From contig OZ037766.1 of assembly GCA_964035545.1 (NCBI GenBank), forward strand, positions 20,325,767 through 20,389,766: a stretch of DNA of 64,000 nt, given 5' to 3'. The notes under the pieces were generated by a model. It was not told the origin of the DNA and did no database searches. It saw nothing but the letters and a program-made list of their open reading frames with translations. Below are positions 1 through 11,341 of the stretch, in pieces. Within the stretch, counting starts at the first letter, position 1, and each line of letters opens with the position of its first letter. The DNA comes from Bugula neritina (taxonomy: Eukaryota; Bryozoa; Gymnolaemata; Cheilostomatida; Bugulidae). The position numbers and the translations under genes were made by a program.

Positions 1-32
1 ATTTCCCAAACCACAAGATGGTAAATGTGTAC

Positions 33-3000
33 CTGCAGTAGCTGGCTGTGTACATGTTGGACAATCAATGTGACGGCAACTACATTCTCTCCACCTACAA
101 CATGTTTCACACAGGATATAAGCAGCCATTTTATATCTGACAAGAAGTCATGTGACCAGAGATGTGATACACCTACCTCTGGGAACTATGATGTCTGCGT
201 GTCTCATAGTGGGGGCAATACAATGATCATAGGACGGCTTCACAAACTTCATATACTGCTTTAAAACGCTGTCAAGGTCACGACCTCTATCAGTGATGTC
301 ACGACTGAGCCTACGAGCCAGTCGTATGTCAGGGTCAGTGTCCACAAACACTTTCATGTCACACAACTAAAACCAAATAAAATTTGTTAGCTTACAGTTA
401 GACAAATGACCAGGAGCAGCAAGACAGAACATAATATGATATGGTAGCTTCAGCAAATTGAAACACCATTAACAATTGACTTGATTTAACTGTGGACAGG
501 CTGAGGTTCAATTTCATTAAACAAAAGTTGAGTAGCTTTTTTAACAAATAGGTATGATTATTTTCATAGTTAAAGAAACAGTCAACAGATGCACAGGAGA
601 AACTTGGTGAAGAAATGAGAAAGTTGAAAAACCAATTCTGCCTCTAAGGTTGTACCAACCTGACTATACAGTCATAATGAACAGCTTTAAAAGCATGACA
701 AATGTGCTAAATATGGTCTAAAGTGAAACACACTTGTGTAAAGACATGTAAGCACCTAATGGTGCCATGAACCTACCTCAATTAGTCTCTCATCACAGAA
801 TGCTAAAATACCTTCAAATATCACCACGTTGGCACCATACAACCTTTTCTACAAATATACAACTAACGCATGTATCAAAAATTGCAATGGCCAATGTTGA
901 TATCAAGAAAATCCCAGCAACAATAATTAGTACAATAAAGGAATTGTTACTTCCGCAAGGAGTATATGGCATATCATTTTATTAGATTTTATTAGAGTGA
1001 GTTTGAGAAATAAGCTTATCTTGGTTCATGAAGGAAAAGAATACTAACTGTTTGCTTCTCTCGGCTGTGGGAGGTAAAGTTATACATTGGAACTTCCACT
1101 TGTTTACCAGATTTGAGACGCTTGAGGGTCTGAACCAGCAAGTCGACGTCGAAGGCATCTGGGTGGTCAAAGTTGTACTCTGAGGCGTTGGCCTGTGCAT
1201 GCTGCTCTTCGCTTAGTATCTGTGATAATGTGAATATCAAACTAGGATAATAAAAGAGCTTCATCTGCAACTCAATAAGTATATGAACCAGTACGAGAAG
1301 TTAACTTATTAATAGCTGCTTTTTGCTGGAGTTGAAATAAATGTAATGGAACAGGAAAATTTTCCCTAAGCTAGTGTCACGAAATTATACCTTGATTTTA
1401 CTACACATATCACTTATAAAGATTTAAATTGAAGTTTGCAAAAAACTGTACCGAAATTTCAAAAATATTATTGTAAAACTATTTGAGAAATTCACCAAAT
1501 AACACTTGTTATGTTTTGTAGACTTTCACTAACGTGACAAAATTTTTGAATGGGGTGCGTGGCTTTCCAATCCTAGAAATAATTTTGATCCTTATTTTCC
1601 TTTTAACATTTCCATCGCTTAAATATTTAGACTTTAGGCTCTCTCGCTAAGAACTACTCAGTACAAAAAGAAGGCAACAGCCACAAAATATTTTTACTAA
1701 TACCCTAAGATGGTGGACAGCTGCATTAAGCTACCAGAATGTAAATATTATACATTGCTGGTTCCGTAGCTTGCAGATCCATTTCTCATGAAACTTCACA
1801 GGTCATGAGAAGGGCTTAGACCCCAGTTTTGTCACTTATGTAGGCCTATGTGTAATGTGTATAGGAATAAATGGTTGAATGTAACAAAACCTCGAGTTAA
1901 ATTTGAAACTTTACTAAGGCAGATTGAGGTTTCGGTTTCAGTCCAGACAGACGATTTCCAGTTAAACGACCATCAACATATTCCACTTAGATGACCCCAA
2001 CTGAACGCCTTTTATTTAGACAACTTTAAAGTGTATTTTAAAGACATTAATAATTGAAAAGTTAATGATATTTGATACAAGTCGCATTTATTTTGATTTC
2101 ATGTGAATACATGTGTACATGTGTCTAACTGAAGCCGTATGCATAATATGACTCATTGAAACCATTGCTCTAACAGTTTACTGGAGTCATTATCCATAAG
2201 ATGCTTATTTTTTTTTAAAATAGTATAATATAATTATTTGACACTATTCTTCTACATTATATTTACAGAATTTAAAATCTTAAAGTAGTCAAATATATTT
2301 AAACATCATTTGCACATATATTTGATAGGGTCGTCTAACTGGAATTTGGTTGTCTATATGGAATAACACCGAGGATTCGGGACCAGTAGGTTAGTGAGAT
2401 AGGGAGGGAGCACTGTATTGTCTTTCTCTCTGTACAAATAAGCCACAAGTGAAATCTCACCTTGTAGAAACTGTCCATACTGAGAATGCTGACCCATTGG
2501 ATGTCAAGAGCCTCAATAATCTTTCTGGCAACTGTTGTCTTGCCTGAGGCACTTCCACCACAAATTCCTATCAAATTGCCACTATATTTAAATATGATAT
2601 AATGTAACATGATACAATATAATAGATGCGGAAAGACTTGGTATTTCCAAGTAATAGGCAGGAGTATTTGTTTATTTACTACTGCGACAAATAAATAAAT
2701 AAATAAATAAATAAAATACAATGCAATATAATATAATATAATACAATATAATATAGTGCCTTGTAATATATTATAATATAATGCAATGTGAATAAAGAGA
2801 CTTGATATTTTTCAGTAGTGAGCATGATTATTTAATTTAAAGCTCATATGCATTTGAAAAAAATAATATTGAGATTTTGAACAGATGTGCATTTGAAGGA
2901 AATATATTATCTATTTGAAAAATTTAAAAAAAATATTTTTGTAGATTGCATTTACTAGATAAAATTAGAGAACAAATTAAGAGTGTTACTGTTAGCCCAT

Positions 3001-4001
3001 AACAATAACATAAAGTTCCCACAACTTCAACCTTCCTGATCAATAATGATAGTTATATCCGTTGAAAACCCATCTAGTGTTAAAATATTGGTGTTAGTTT
3101 TGACTTGAAAGTAATTAGAATATGTAAAATGAGTATTATTATGCACATGTATACATGTATACAAATTTCATTATGAAGCTGCAAAATTCTATTTTATGTT
3201 ATTGAAAGAAATGTTAAACAAAAAAGGTACAACATGGTCTAGGGCCTAGGCCCTAGGGGTTAAAGTGTCTGGATTAGTAAACCTAAAGCCATGAGTTGAT
3301 CCCCAGTAAAGGCTGTGGTGATGTTAGGAAAAACACTCAATTATAATTGCTCTTCTGCCATGTATGAATAAGTCCTCAGCCTACTTTATTAAACCCTTTT
3401 CACCAGGGGGTTCCTACAGGGATAGTGACTATAAACTTTCTAGAAGTTTTTTAAACCAACAAATGAAAGGTTATTATTTTTGACACCAGACAAAGGTGAT
3501 GACAGCCTAGGTAGAGGTTGAGTAACATCTACATTAGTTTCTGCCTGTGTGTTAGCAAAGTCACTAGAGTTGGTCCCAAACCTACAACATACTGATCTGG
3601 TATTTTGGCACATCAGCCAATACTGAAATACAAGCTGCCTCACCGATAACAAAAGCTTCTTTCAGCTCCCCCTTAGTGTCGTACCATGGGGGTCTACCAG
3701 CCGTGTATATAGTTCTCTTCCCTTTGTGTATTACATCTTGTACATTTTCTGTTTCCATAATACAACCAAAAATTAATACATTGTTGAGAGTTATCATTAG
3801 AAAAACTACAGAACTAATGAAATTTTATATTCCTTCCATTTAAAAGTATTCATAAAACATTTAGGTTAAAACAGGCTGTTTTATGCACCTGTAAAACTAG
3901 TGGTACGCAATCGTCTCCTTTGGAGGGCAGCTGCCCTGGAATTTGGACTCTTGGGTGGTTTAGTTGGAGACAGACTAGGAGACAGCAAAACTGGCTCATC
4001 C
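33..4001 (-). CDS. UCKL1: Uridine-cytidine kinase-like 1, seven internal exons, partial
   Basis: Uridine/cytidine kinase of the pyrimidine salvage pathway; it phosphorylates uridine and cytidine with ATP. Seven exons are seen, in transcript order: 4001-3889, 3748-3644, 2567-2461, 1219-1049, 848-777, 366-177 and 94-33. All have AG acceptors and GT donors, and their phases join without a break. The encoded protein follows UCKL1: a basic RRRLRTTS segment, [16 protein letters not shown], the P-loop [58 protein letters not shown] and VQHVHSQL. The TAGRPPWY stretch before the P-loop separates UCKL1 from UCK1/2. The start codon lies upstream in an exon I could not place, and the C-terminal UPRT-like domain lies beyond the left edge. 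The kinase domain shows no stop or frameshift, so the gene looks functional. The identification is secure. Confidence 0.95.
2690..2780. repeat. AAAT microsatellite and AT-rich tract in a UCKL1 intron
   Basis: About seven tandem AAAT units (2690-2715) are followed by loose ATAAT-type repeats. The tract lies just upstream, in transcript sense, of the P-loop exon and has no coding potential. Confidence 0.8.
3239..3437 (+). repeat. tRNA-derived SINE, copy 1
   Basis: The 5' part looks like a tRNA-type RNA polymerase III promoter: a TTAAAGTGTCTGG A-box-like segment, then about 35 bp later GAGTTGATCCCC, close to the B-box GGTTCGANTCC. The body and tail (GTGATGTTAGGAAAA, CAATTATAATTGCTC, TGAATAAG, CCCTTTTCACCAGGG, GACTATAAACTT) recur at 41425-41617 in the same orientation. 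The body resembles SINE cores widespread in marine invertebrates. It is diverged and lies in a UCKL1 intron. Confidence 0.65.
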
Positions 4002-4261
4002 CTATAAAACATATCAAGTTTTAACATTGTAATTATCAGAAGAGTGAGCATAAATAAAACAGAAAATTAGAGCCTTTTTGTTTCCAAAAATTTACTTATG
4101 GAAAAACAAAATCCGAAGTATTAACAAAACTATGTTTGAAAGAGGATATTAAATTTTAATAAAATTTGCATTTATTTATATTTATAGTTCATCTTGCTAT
4201 GCACTTAGAAAAATTTTTCACAAAGCTTCATGATATTGTGGCTCTCATATTATAACGTAAA

Positions 4262-4340
4262 ACTGCCCCCCACCAGAGATCTAACCGCAAGCCCCAACTG
4301 GCAAGCTGGCATGCTAAACACTGCAGCTAGGGTTACGGTA
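4262..4340 (-). repeat. tRNA-like SINE head fragment
   Basis: The minus strand reads TAGCTGCAGTGTTTAGC, then GCTTGCCAG, then GCGGTTAGATCTCTGGTGGGG. This resembles the A-box and B-box layout of a tRNA-derived SINE head (TRGYNNAGNGG and GGTTCGANTCC). It lacks the body seen at 3239-3437, so it is a truncated copy or another family. It is too decayed to be a functional tRNA gene. Confidence 0.5.
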
Positions 4341-7155
4341 GAATCTCGACGTCACAGATTATTGCAAATCTTGGATTATTACTGGTCGCATGTAAAGTTT
4401 CATAGTTGATGTGTCGCAGTACAAAACTGTAAATAATGTCACTTATTTTAGCAATGTAGCACTTGGAACAAGCGAAAACCTTTATAGAAACAATTGTAAG
4501 CACTCTTTTAATGTAATTGTGCCATTTTTTCAGTAGAAATAAATAATATTAGTCAAATTGAAACAATATAAAGCATCCATTGTGGTAATAAAGTATTAAA
4601 AGAAATATACCTCATTTTACAGTAAGTTAAAAGTGTCATAGTTAGACAGTAAATGTAGGGTGATTAGTTAGAGGTTGTGATGTTGTGAAGGCTACAGGTG
4701 TGTTGACAGGTGACAGGTAACTGGCAGGTAACAAGGTGGTAATGAAAAGTATAATATAAGCTGTGATTACACTGTATGCCATTTAACCTTAAAAGGATAT
4801 GTTTGCCAACAGCATACATCTAACTATATAGACTAAGGTATAATTTGAAGTAACAACTTAAATTATAATGCTAGGGTTTGTCAACATTTAGAAGTTTTAC
4901 TGAAAAACATATCAACTTTGGTGTGACTTTTGCCATTCCAGTTTTCAAATGTTTGAATAAACAGTTTCAAAATCCTGATACACTGATTGGCTGAGCAGTA
5001 TAAGAGATATGTGAAAACTTGAAGACAAATATAAATTTGTTAATTTCTAGCTGTGCTAGGAATGCAAGTGAAGTAATATCATGCAGTGCTCCTACGTGTC
5101 TATTAAATAGATATTATCTTCCCAACAACAGAATGTTTATGTGAACGCTAGTACTACTTTCAACACTATGACTAGTTTTGCTATAACCTGCAACTTTACC
5201 TTTATTTATTGTAAAATGAAACTAACCACTGTAAGAAAAGACCTGTCATATTTTACACTAACCACACACACTGGTAATCAAACATGCAAGTTATTGTTTC
5301 CACTTTGAAGTAGGAATAATGCAATAACATATGCATAACACAAATGTTTCGTTTACTGGACTTACAACATGTTACAAAAACCTTTTAGCTGCTAGAAGAG
5401 TGAGTGCCAAGTAGAGGGATAATCTGGGCCCATAAGATTCAATTTGTCAAAAGACTCCTTGAAAAATGAACTTAGAAATATGGGCTATAAGTTTATCCCT
5501 TTATATTTCGTATTACAGCAAATAGATACTGGTTAGGTGCAGTAATGGTTCAGCACTGACTAGAAGGAAATGAATTTCTTCCCCTAAAGAATTTACTGCT
5601 CAGGTGTTTTTCGAACTTCAGTTTTCAAAAGTATGTGAACTTTCAGGTAGCAGCAAAATTTCAAGGGAGTGTAAATCTTGTAGAATAAAAAGGCTAGAAT
5701 TTAATATAAAATATAAAATATTTCATGCAGCATACATTATTATGATGGACATCACGTTTACCACAAAAAGCAGACTGGCACTGTACACCATTTAACACAG
5801 ACAGCACATTTGGACCAATATTGATTATTTAGTGAATATATGCATTCCAAAGAAAGAATTTTATCTCAAAATATTGAGGTATCTAACAAAATATTGATAC
5901 AAAAGGCACTCTACATATTCACTGTGTTTCCATTATGGAATAGATGCTCCTACGATAAATTATGGTTGCAGTTTGGGTAAACAAGTTTATGATGTGGTTT
6001 CATTCTATACAACTGCTTCCAAACATGGAATGAAAAATTCCTTTGCATTAGCTTAATGCTGAAGCTTGGAAAAGGAGCGATTTTGGTTGATGATGTACAA
6101 ACAAATTCCACATGAAGACACTTTAGAGCAAGAGTGGACAACTTCTTCTGCTCGAGGGCCAAGTTCAGAAGTCAGTCAATTTCGGCCATTTTTATTAACA
6201 ACCAGGCTGAATCGTATCAGGTATACTAAGTGGCGATGATCAAACACTGCTTGATTAAAAAAAATCCTATTGGGTGGAGATACATTCTCAAAGTCCCCGG
6301 TTGGTTAAAATCTTTGTCTTCTTGTTGGACAGTTATAACCAATGAGTTGACATATTACTAAAATTTAAAGAATCTTTTCCGCTGCCTTATTTTAATTGCT
6401 TATTGTTGATTTGATTTACTCAATTCAATAGCTTCAAAAAATAAAAGAACCTTTATCCGGCCTGTTTAAATTAAACCTAGCTTAAAAATCTAGGCTTAAA
6501 CATTTATCTAGTCTATAACATTTACATCACATCTTAAGAGAAGAATGTTTTGACAAGTTTGTGAATAATATCCAAAAACCGTGTCACCGCAGAAAAGAAT
6601 TAGCTTAATTATGATTGGCTATAGTCTAATGTGATGAGTTATGCTTTTTGGTTTGACAAAACATGCTAGCAGTGCTATTTTGTTTTTCTTTTGCTGTTTT
6701 GGCCTATGGTGCGGCAAAGTGTGTCTAGACTCTAGAGGGAATGAATCCATATTGATGCCAGTACAAATTACAACTAAGGAAAACGACAAGTTCTTATGCA
6801 ATCAGGACAAAGTTGAAGACAACTCCTTTTCAATCATGCCACCTGCATTAAAATGTAAATTAGTATGACCGACGTTGAGTCAGTGTTAACACCTAAGAGA
6901 GAGCCACTTCTGCCACAATTTTCGCTAGATTAAATTTATTAGATACCAAACACTTTGAATCAGGTCTTTTTAAATTAAAAAAGCCTCAATTAGTTTATGA
7001 CTCGTGAACTAAAGATTAATGCCCCCAACAGACTACAGTGGAAACTGAACTGAACGCCAACTGCCTCTAGCCCCTTCAGTAAACTTTTAACCGGTAGAAA
7101 TAGCGTAATTTAGCTTCTTCTGTATCCACAGCAACCAACAATCAAACTTAGCACA
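4341..7155. other. No recognisable gene; probable UCKL1 5' intron or upstream region
   Basis: AT-rich sequence with many stops in every frame. It should contain the missing first exon(s) and promoter of UCKL1, but I could not place them. Short open stretches near 5604 and 6641 have no recognisable domain and no good splice context. Confidence 0.6.
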
Positions 7156-7159
7156 ATTT

Positions 7160-7295
7160 ATTGAGATTTACTAGTATAATTCAATAAGATTTACTAGTTA
7201 TTTTTATTCTAATTTACTAGCTTCAGTTATTCAAAATTACTAGCTTTACTTAATGAGATTTACTAGCTTTATTCAACCGAATTCACTGGCATAAA
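7160..7295. repeat. Degenerate tandem repeat around ATTTACTAGC
   Basis: The core ATTTACTAG or AATTACTAG recurs about five times with intervening TTATTCAAT-like spacers, giving an irregular period of about 26-30 bp. It looks like an old minisatellite. Confidence 0.55.
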
Positions 7296-8067
7296 GGCCT
7301 AAATATTATGCTAATAAAATTCAGTTAAATTAGAATAACCAAATCTGCTATTAAAATTCAGCCAAATTTATCTCCTGAATATTTATTTTCATAATTTATT
7401 AAGATTTGCATGCATAACTATTAAGTAAAATAATTATGTTTTCAAAGAACCAAATCAAATAATAATGCTCGCTGGTAGCCAAGTCAACCAATCAGGGCTT
7501 ACCTGCCAACCAGTGATTGGATAGCTGAATGCAAAATTGTAGCATTGGACAAGTGAAGCTCACAGCTAAAACATGATTTTTGCTGAAGATCTAAAAGAGA
7601 GTTTTATATACTTGTGTATATTAAACAAATAAAGATCAGATGCACCAAAATAAGCACAGTTTTAATATTTTAGTTGTGTCCCACCCAGTGGTCCATTGTA
7701 CCCTGTAACAGGCACAATGGGCCAGATTTTTCATCATGAAAATGTCTTTATTGTGAAAGTTGTGAAAAAGATAGAAACAACAAATTGATATCTATAACCG
7801 ACAACTGATGCAGCATTTAGACTAAAGATTATGGAACTAGTAGCTGACAAAAACATGGACTTAAGCTATTTAGCAATCAATGCAACAGCTATATAGGTTT
7901 ATATAGGTATATTACTATATAATTATATAGCACCAAAATAAAAAATAGAGTCCTAATGGGAAGCGTCTACCTGAGATAAAACCAGTTATTTAAGTAGAAT
8001 AACTTACAGTTGCTATGTTTATGTAGTAAATTTGATGCAAATTGTGGCAGTTACTATGTGTTTATAC

Positions 8068-8506
8068 AATGGGTGCTCAACCTTTTTTTCGGAAAAGGCC
8101 GTAAAATAACCCTGAGCCACCAAAAAAGCCACTAGAAAGTGTCAATTTCACTGTCGAAACTCTCCCTATACTTTAATTAAAGCCTGTTTTCAAATTTGAT
8201 ATTCATTTATTGGTGTCCGGTAAAAATGGAACGGTAAAGATGAAACAGGTAATATATCGGCCAGATAGGAGTCTGTTAGCCTCAATCTGAATTTGATTTT
8301 GGCACACTCCATTCGAGAGAATAACTGTTCACATTAACATGTGCTAGCAGTCGTGATTCATATAGTAAACTTGAGAATTAGTAAAAAGCAAAATTGAGGA
8401 AAAATTGAACCTAAACTAAATTTTTATTTTACTAAGAGACCAAAGGCCACAGTTACCAGCTCAAAAGGCCGCCTAAAGTCTAAAAACCACAGGTTGAGCA
8501 TCACTG
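8068..8506. mobile_element. hAT-type non-autonomous DNA transposon (439 bp)
   Basis: The left end reads GGGTGCTCAACCTTTTT and the right end ACAGGTTGAGCATCACTG, so the ends are inverted copies around TGCTCAACC. This resembles the CAGNGGTTCTCAACC ends of Charlie-type hAT elements. The element is flanked by an exact 8-bp direct repeat, GTTTATAC, at 8060-8067 and 8507-8514, the duplication length expected for hAT. The interior has no long reading frame, so it is a deletion derivative that would depend on an outside transposase. Confidence 0.8.
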
Positions 8507-8514
8507 GTTTATAC

Positions 8515-9020
8515 CTTATATGAAAAAAATTCAGAGTCAGTTAAATGTTAACACCACTAGTCCCAGTAGGCTACACCTTTATAGTTTTACTGAAAATAGT
8601 TGACATCATATTGATGAGGAAACTCACATTTGATCACTCTGCTAGTTGGTTTTCAGATCCTAAATCTGGAGAATGGCTTTTCAGCTCACCATGAAGGTTC
8701 GATAAATCCTCCAATCTAACGACTTTAACTTAGTAAAAAAGATCCCTAACAATTTATTTTAAAAACAAGAGACTGATTTTTATGGCGACCAGTCAGACTG
8801 TCTGATATTGACAGACTGTCCAATATGAAGTGAGAGAAACAAAATACCACGTAGAAATAACTTCCGGTTTTCTATGGATCGATCTTAGCTGGTCCGACAA
8901 TAAAGATAGAACTCAGGTCGAACTCATGTCAATAAGACCCCAGAAAGTACAAGGCCTGGCCTCATGCTAGTGAGAATCACATAAAACTCTTAAAGATTTT
9001 TGTAAGTTATTGTAATATTA
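8515..9020. other. No recognisable gene; flank of a gypsy LTR
   Basis: AT-rich. A motif near 8954 (AAGGCCTGGCCTCA, then GTGAGAATCACA) resembles one near 10319 (CAGGCCTGGC, then GTGAGAATCACA). The significance is unknown. Confidence 0.5.
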
Positions 9021-9159
9021 TGGTTGCCGATGAAGTGGATTGTATTTTGTTAATGAACACGAGCAGGTATTGTATTTAACATGGCGATAACTTTATTCAA
9101 ACTGAAGGTAACCTTGACCTAATAAAAGCGTAACATTATAGCGAGTACATTATAATACA
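9021..9159 (-). repeat. Probable 3' LTR of gypsy fragment 1
   Basis: Read on the minus strand, a purine-rich tract (GAGAAAAGGAGGTG, 9160-9175) is followed directly by a sequence starting TGTATTATAATG, containing GAATAAAG as a possible polyadenylation signal, and ending AACCA. That layout (polypurine tract, then TG...CA) is standard for a Ty3/gypsy 3' LTR. The 139-bp length depends on the outer end, which I infer only from the terminal CA. Confidence 0.55.
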
Positions 9160-9342
9160 ACACCTCCTTTTCTCAAGACAATAATAAAAGATGGGGAGAC
9201 TACACAAAATTTTAATACAGCAGAAAACACACATTTGAAACATATTGATAGTACACAGAGACATTTTAGTACACTAGTGAAAACAAACACAATGGTAATA
9301 CAATACATATTAAAATGAAAACAAACACAGCACATAGTCTAT

Positions 9343-10262
9343 TTACAAATCCAAAATCTGTCTACGTTTAATAGTTCTACCAAAACTAGATTTTTTAGCG
9401 ACATTATAGTCATCAGACAACTTAGTAGTTTGTAATGGCACTAGGTTGATAACATTGCGTCTGAGTGGGACACCATTAGTACTTTTAACAACAATCGATC
9501 GGGGCCTGGCAGGGGAAGTATTAACAACTTCAGTATCATGATTCAGATCACGCACATGAACTCTATCACCAGGACTTAACGATGGAGGGACCACAACTCG
9601 ATGTCTCAAGTCAAATGTATCTTTGCTCTGGGCTCTAGCATGAGCCTCTTTTTGCTTAACCCGTTCTACATCGGGCTGCTTTGGGGCCAACACTGATGGC
9701 AAAGAAGGCACCGTAGTGCGCAGTTTCCGACCCATCAACAACTCAGCTGGAGAGACACCATGTTCCAACGGTGAAGACCTATAAGACATCAACCCTAAAG
9801 ACGGAATCTTGTCTTTTCTTCAAAATGTTTTCAACAGTCTGAACGGCTCGTTCAGCTGCACCATTTTCCTGAGGGTGTTTAGGAGAACTGGTAACATGGG
9901 TAAAAAACCAAACTTTCGGGCGAAAGATTTAAATTCCTCTGAAGCATATTGCACACCATTATCAGAAATCAGGACCTCTGGGACACCATGTCGAGCAAAT
10001 ATGCTCTTCAAATGGAGTATAACCTTAGAACTGGTGAGATCTTCCAACAAGGCAACTTCAATAAAACGAGAATAGTAATCGACTACTAGCAAGAACCACT
10101 TACTGTCAAAATAGAACAAGTCGCTGCCTAGTTTTTCCCAAGGACGACTAGGAACCTCAGAACGAAGGAGTGGAGATTGCTGAACGTTTGACTTCTTCCT
10201 ACAGGACTCACATTTTTTAACCATCTCCGCAAATTGCTGTGACATATTGGGCCACCAGACTG
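9343..10262 (-). pseudogene. Ty3/gypsy integrase fragment 1, frameshifted
   Basis: The C-terminal part of a Ty3/gypsy Pol polyprotein. In order it shows VWWPNM and CESC of the zinc-binding region, the DYYSRFIEV strand with the first catalytic Asp, ISDNGVQY with the second Asp, and, in another frame, the NGAAERAVQ segment carrying the catalytic Glu. It continues as SYRSSPLEHGVSPAELLMGR and a basic tail to 9343. The frame breaks near 9905 in a run of A/T bases and again around 9800. The 5' side ends abruptly at about 10262, inside the zinc-binding region, so reverse transcriptase and gag are missing. A dead fragment joined to its own LTR at 9021-9159. Confidence 0.85.
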
Positions 10263-10277
10263 AATGTGCAGCTCGGT

Positions 10278-10391
10278 GGGTGCACACAGCGCACGCTATT
10301 CCCTCAAATTTGATCATACAGGCCTGGCTGGCCTCACACTCGTGAGAATCACACGAAATCGTGAAAACACAAACCTATGTGCACCCACCAA
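10278..10391. repeat. 12-bp inverted repeat at a retroelement breakpoint
   Basis: GGTGGGTGCACA at 10278-10289 is matched in inverted form by TGTGCACCCACC near 10380-10391. Inside is a perfect short palindrome, CACGAAATCGTG, beside CACTCGTGAG. It marks the broken edge of gypsy fragment 1 and could be a small hairpin element or a rearrangement scar. Confidence 0.45.
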
Positions 10392-10398
10392 AGAGGTT

Positions 10399-10453
10399 GG
10401 ACGAAAAACGCAAATAACGATGAGCACCATTTTATCGGTCAGTAGAATTTTAA
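10399..10453 (+). repeat. Shared junction repeat, copy A
   Basis: About 55 bp (from GGACGAAAAACGC to AGTAGAATTTTA) matches 15912-15968 at roughly 47 of 55 positions in the same orientation. In both places it borders the right-hand broken edge of a minus-strand gypsy fragment. The family is not recognised. Confidence 0.6.
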
Positions 10454-10909
10454 TTTTTTGTTAATAAAATAATCAAATATGACAAATTTAATATTTATTA
10501 GCTAAGCAAAAGTTGACATTTCAGTAAATTTATGTTTAACAACAGTTAAACTGTGAAAAGTAAATGAAAATGACACATGTTTGTGTGTTTATATAAAACT
10601 CAAACTGATTATTTTTTCATTTTTATTTCTTTCATTACTTATTACTTATATTTTTTATTGTTGCTGAATAGAAAATTAAAATGACCTGTTTTATAGTATT
10701 TTCTCTATGAAGGAACTATAGCTAAGATGTTTTAGCTAAAATAATTATAAAATAAAACAGAAGTTGGCAGTGTCTGCTTCAGTTGCATTTATTTGAATTT
10801 AACTACATCTTAACTTTTTTCAAATCACTGCTACTCATTGTGCACATCAACTCAGTTGCTTACGTGCATACTTGTTTTTAGGATCACAAAAATCAAACGG
10901 TAGTAGTTT
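10454..10909. other. AT-rich spacer between two gypsy copies; nothing recognised
   Basis: Very AT-rich sequence with no open frame, splice-linked exon or repeat end that I can support. Confidence 0.6.
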
Positions 10910-11327
10910 TGTGGGTAGAATGCAATTAAGTGGGGAGCATAACTCCAGTATAGAAGAAACAAGATGAACTAGTGAGCTTGAGTGTAGAAATCTTTATTGT
11001 AGTATAGGTACCAAGTAAAAGCGGTCTTTATCCGGTGAGCTCCAGTAGTAGACTGATTCTACTCAGTGAGCTTGCCTCCTTATATACAATAGAATTCACA
11101 TTCTAGAATAATCCAACAGACAAAGAAAACTTGAGCTTTACAAAAAAAAAGAAGTAGACAAAGAAGAATAAACAATTTAATAGGCCAAGAGCTTAGCTAT
11201 AATAACACTTTTTGAAGGCATTCATAAAAGCTACACAAAGAGTTTAATTATAATAATGACGTAAATAGTTAATTCATTCTAGAACTTTCCAGAACATAGG
11301 GATGAAAACTCTCAAAATCCATTACAT
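10910..11327 (-). repeat. 3' LTR of gypsy element 2
   Basis: On the minus strand the polypurine tract GATGAGGGGGAAA (11328-11341) runs directly into TGTAATGG, the expected LTR start. Downstream lie a TATATAAGG box (plus 11078-11087), an AATAAAG polyadenylation signal (plus about 10991-10998) and a plausible CA end near 10910. The order promoter then poly(A) signal is normal for an LTR. No matching 5' LTR exists in the window, so the element is truncated. Confidence 0.7.
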
Positions 11328-11341
11328 TTCCCCCTCATCGA

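Noticed and set aside
4262-4340. Possible tRNA gene on the minus strand
   Set aside because: Only promoter-box similarity; no acceptable cloverleaf arms or anticodon loop could be drawn.
6619-6868. Two overlapping opposite frames, one beginning with a signal-peptide-like hydrophobic stretch
   Set aside because: No recognised domain, no splice support, and both strands equally open, as expected by chance.
8950-10345. GGCCTGGC...GTGAGAATCACA motif at 8954 and 10319 as a pair of LTRs
   Set aside because: Similarity is limited to about 30 bp and the polypurine tract places the gypsy 1 LTR start at 9159 instead.
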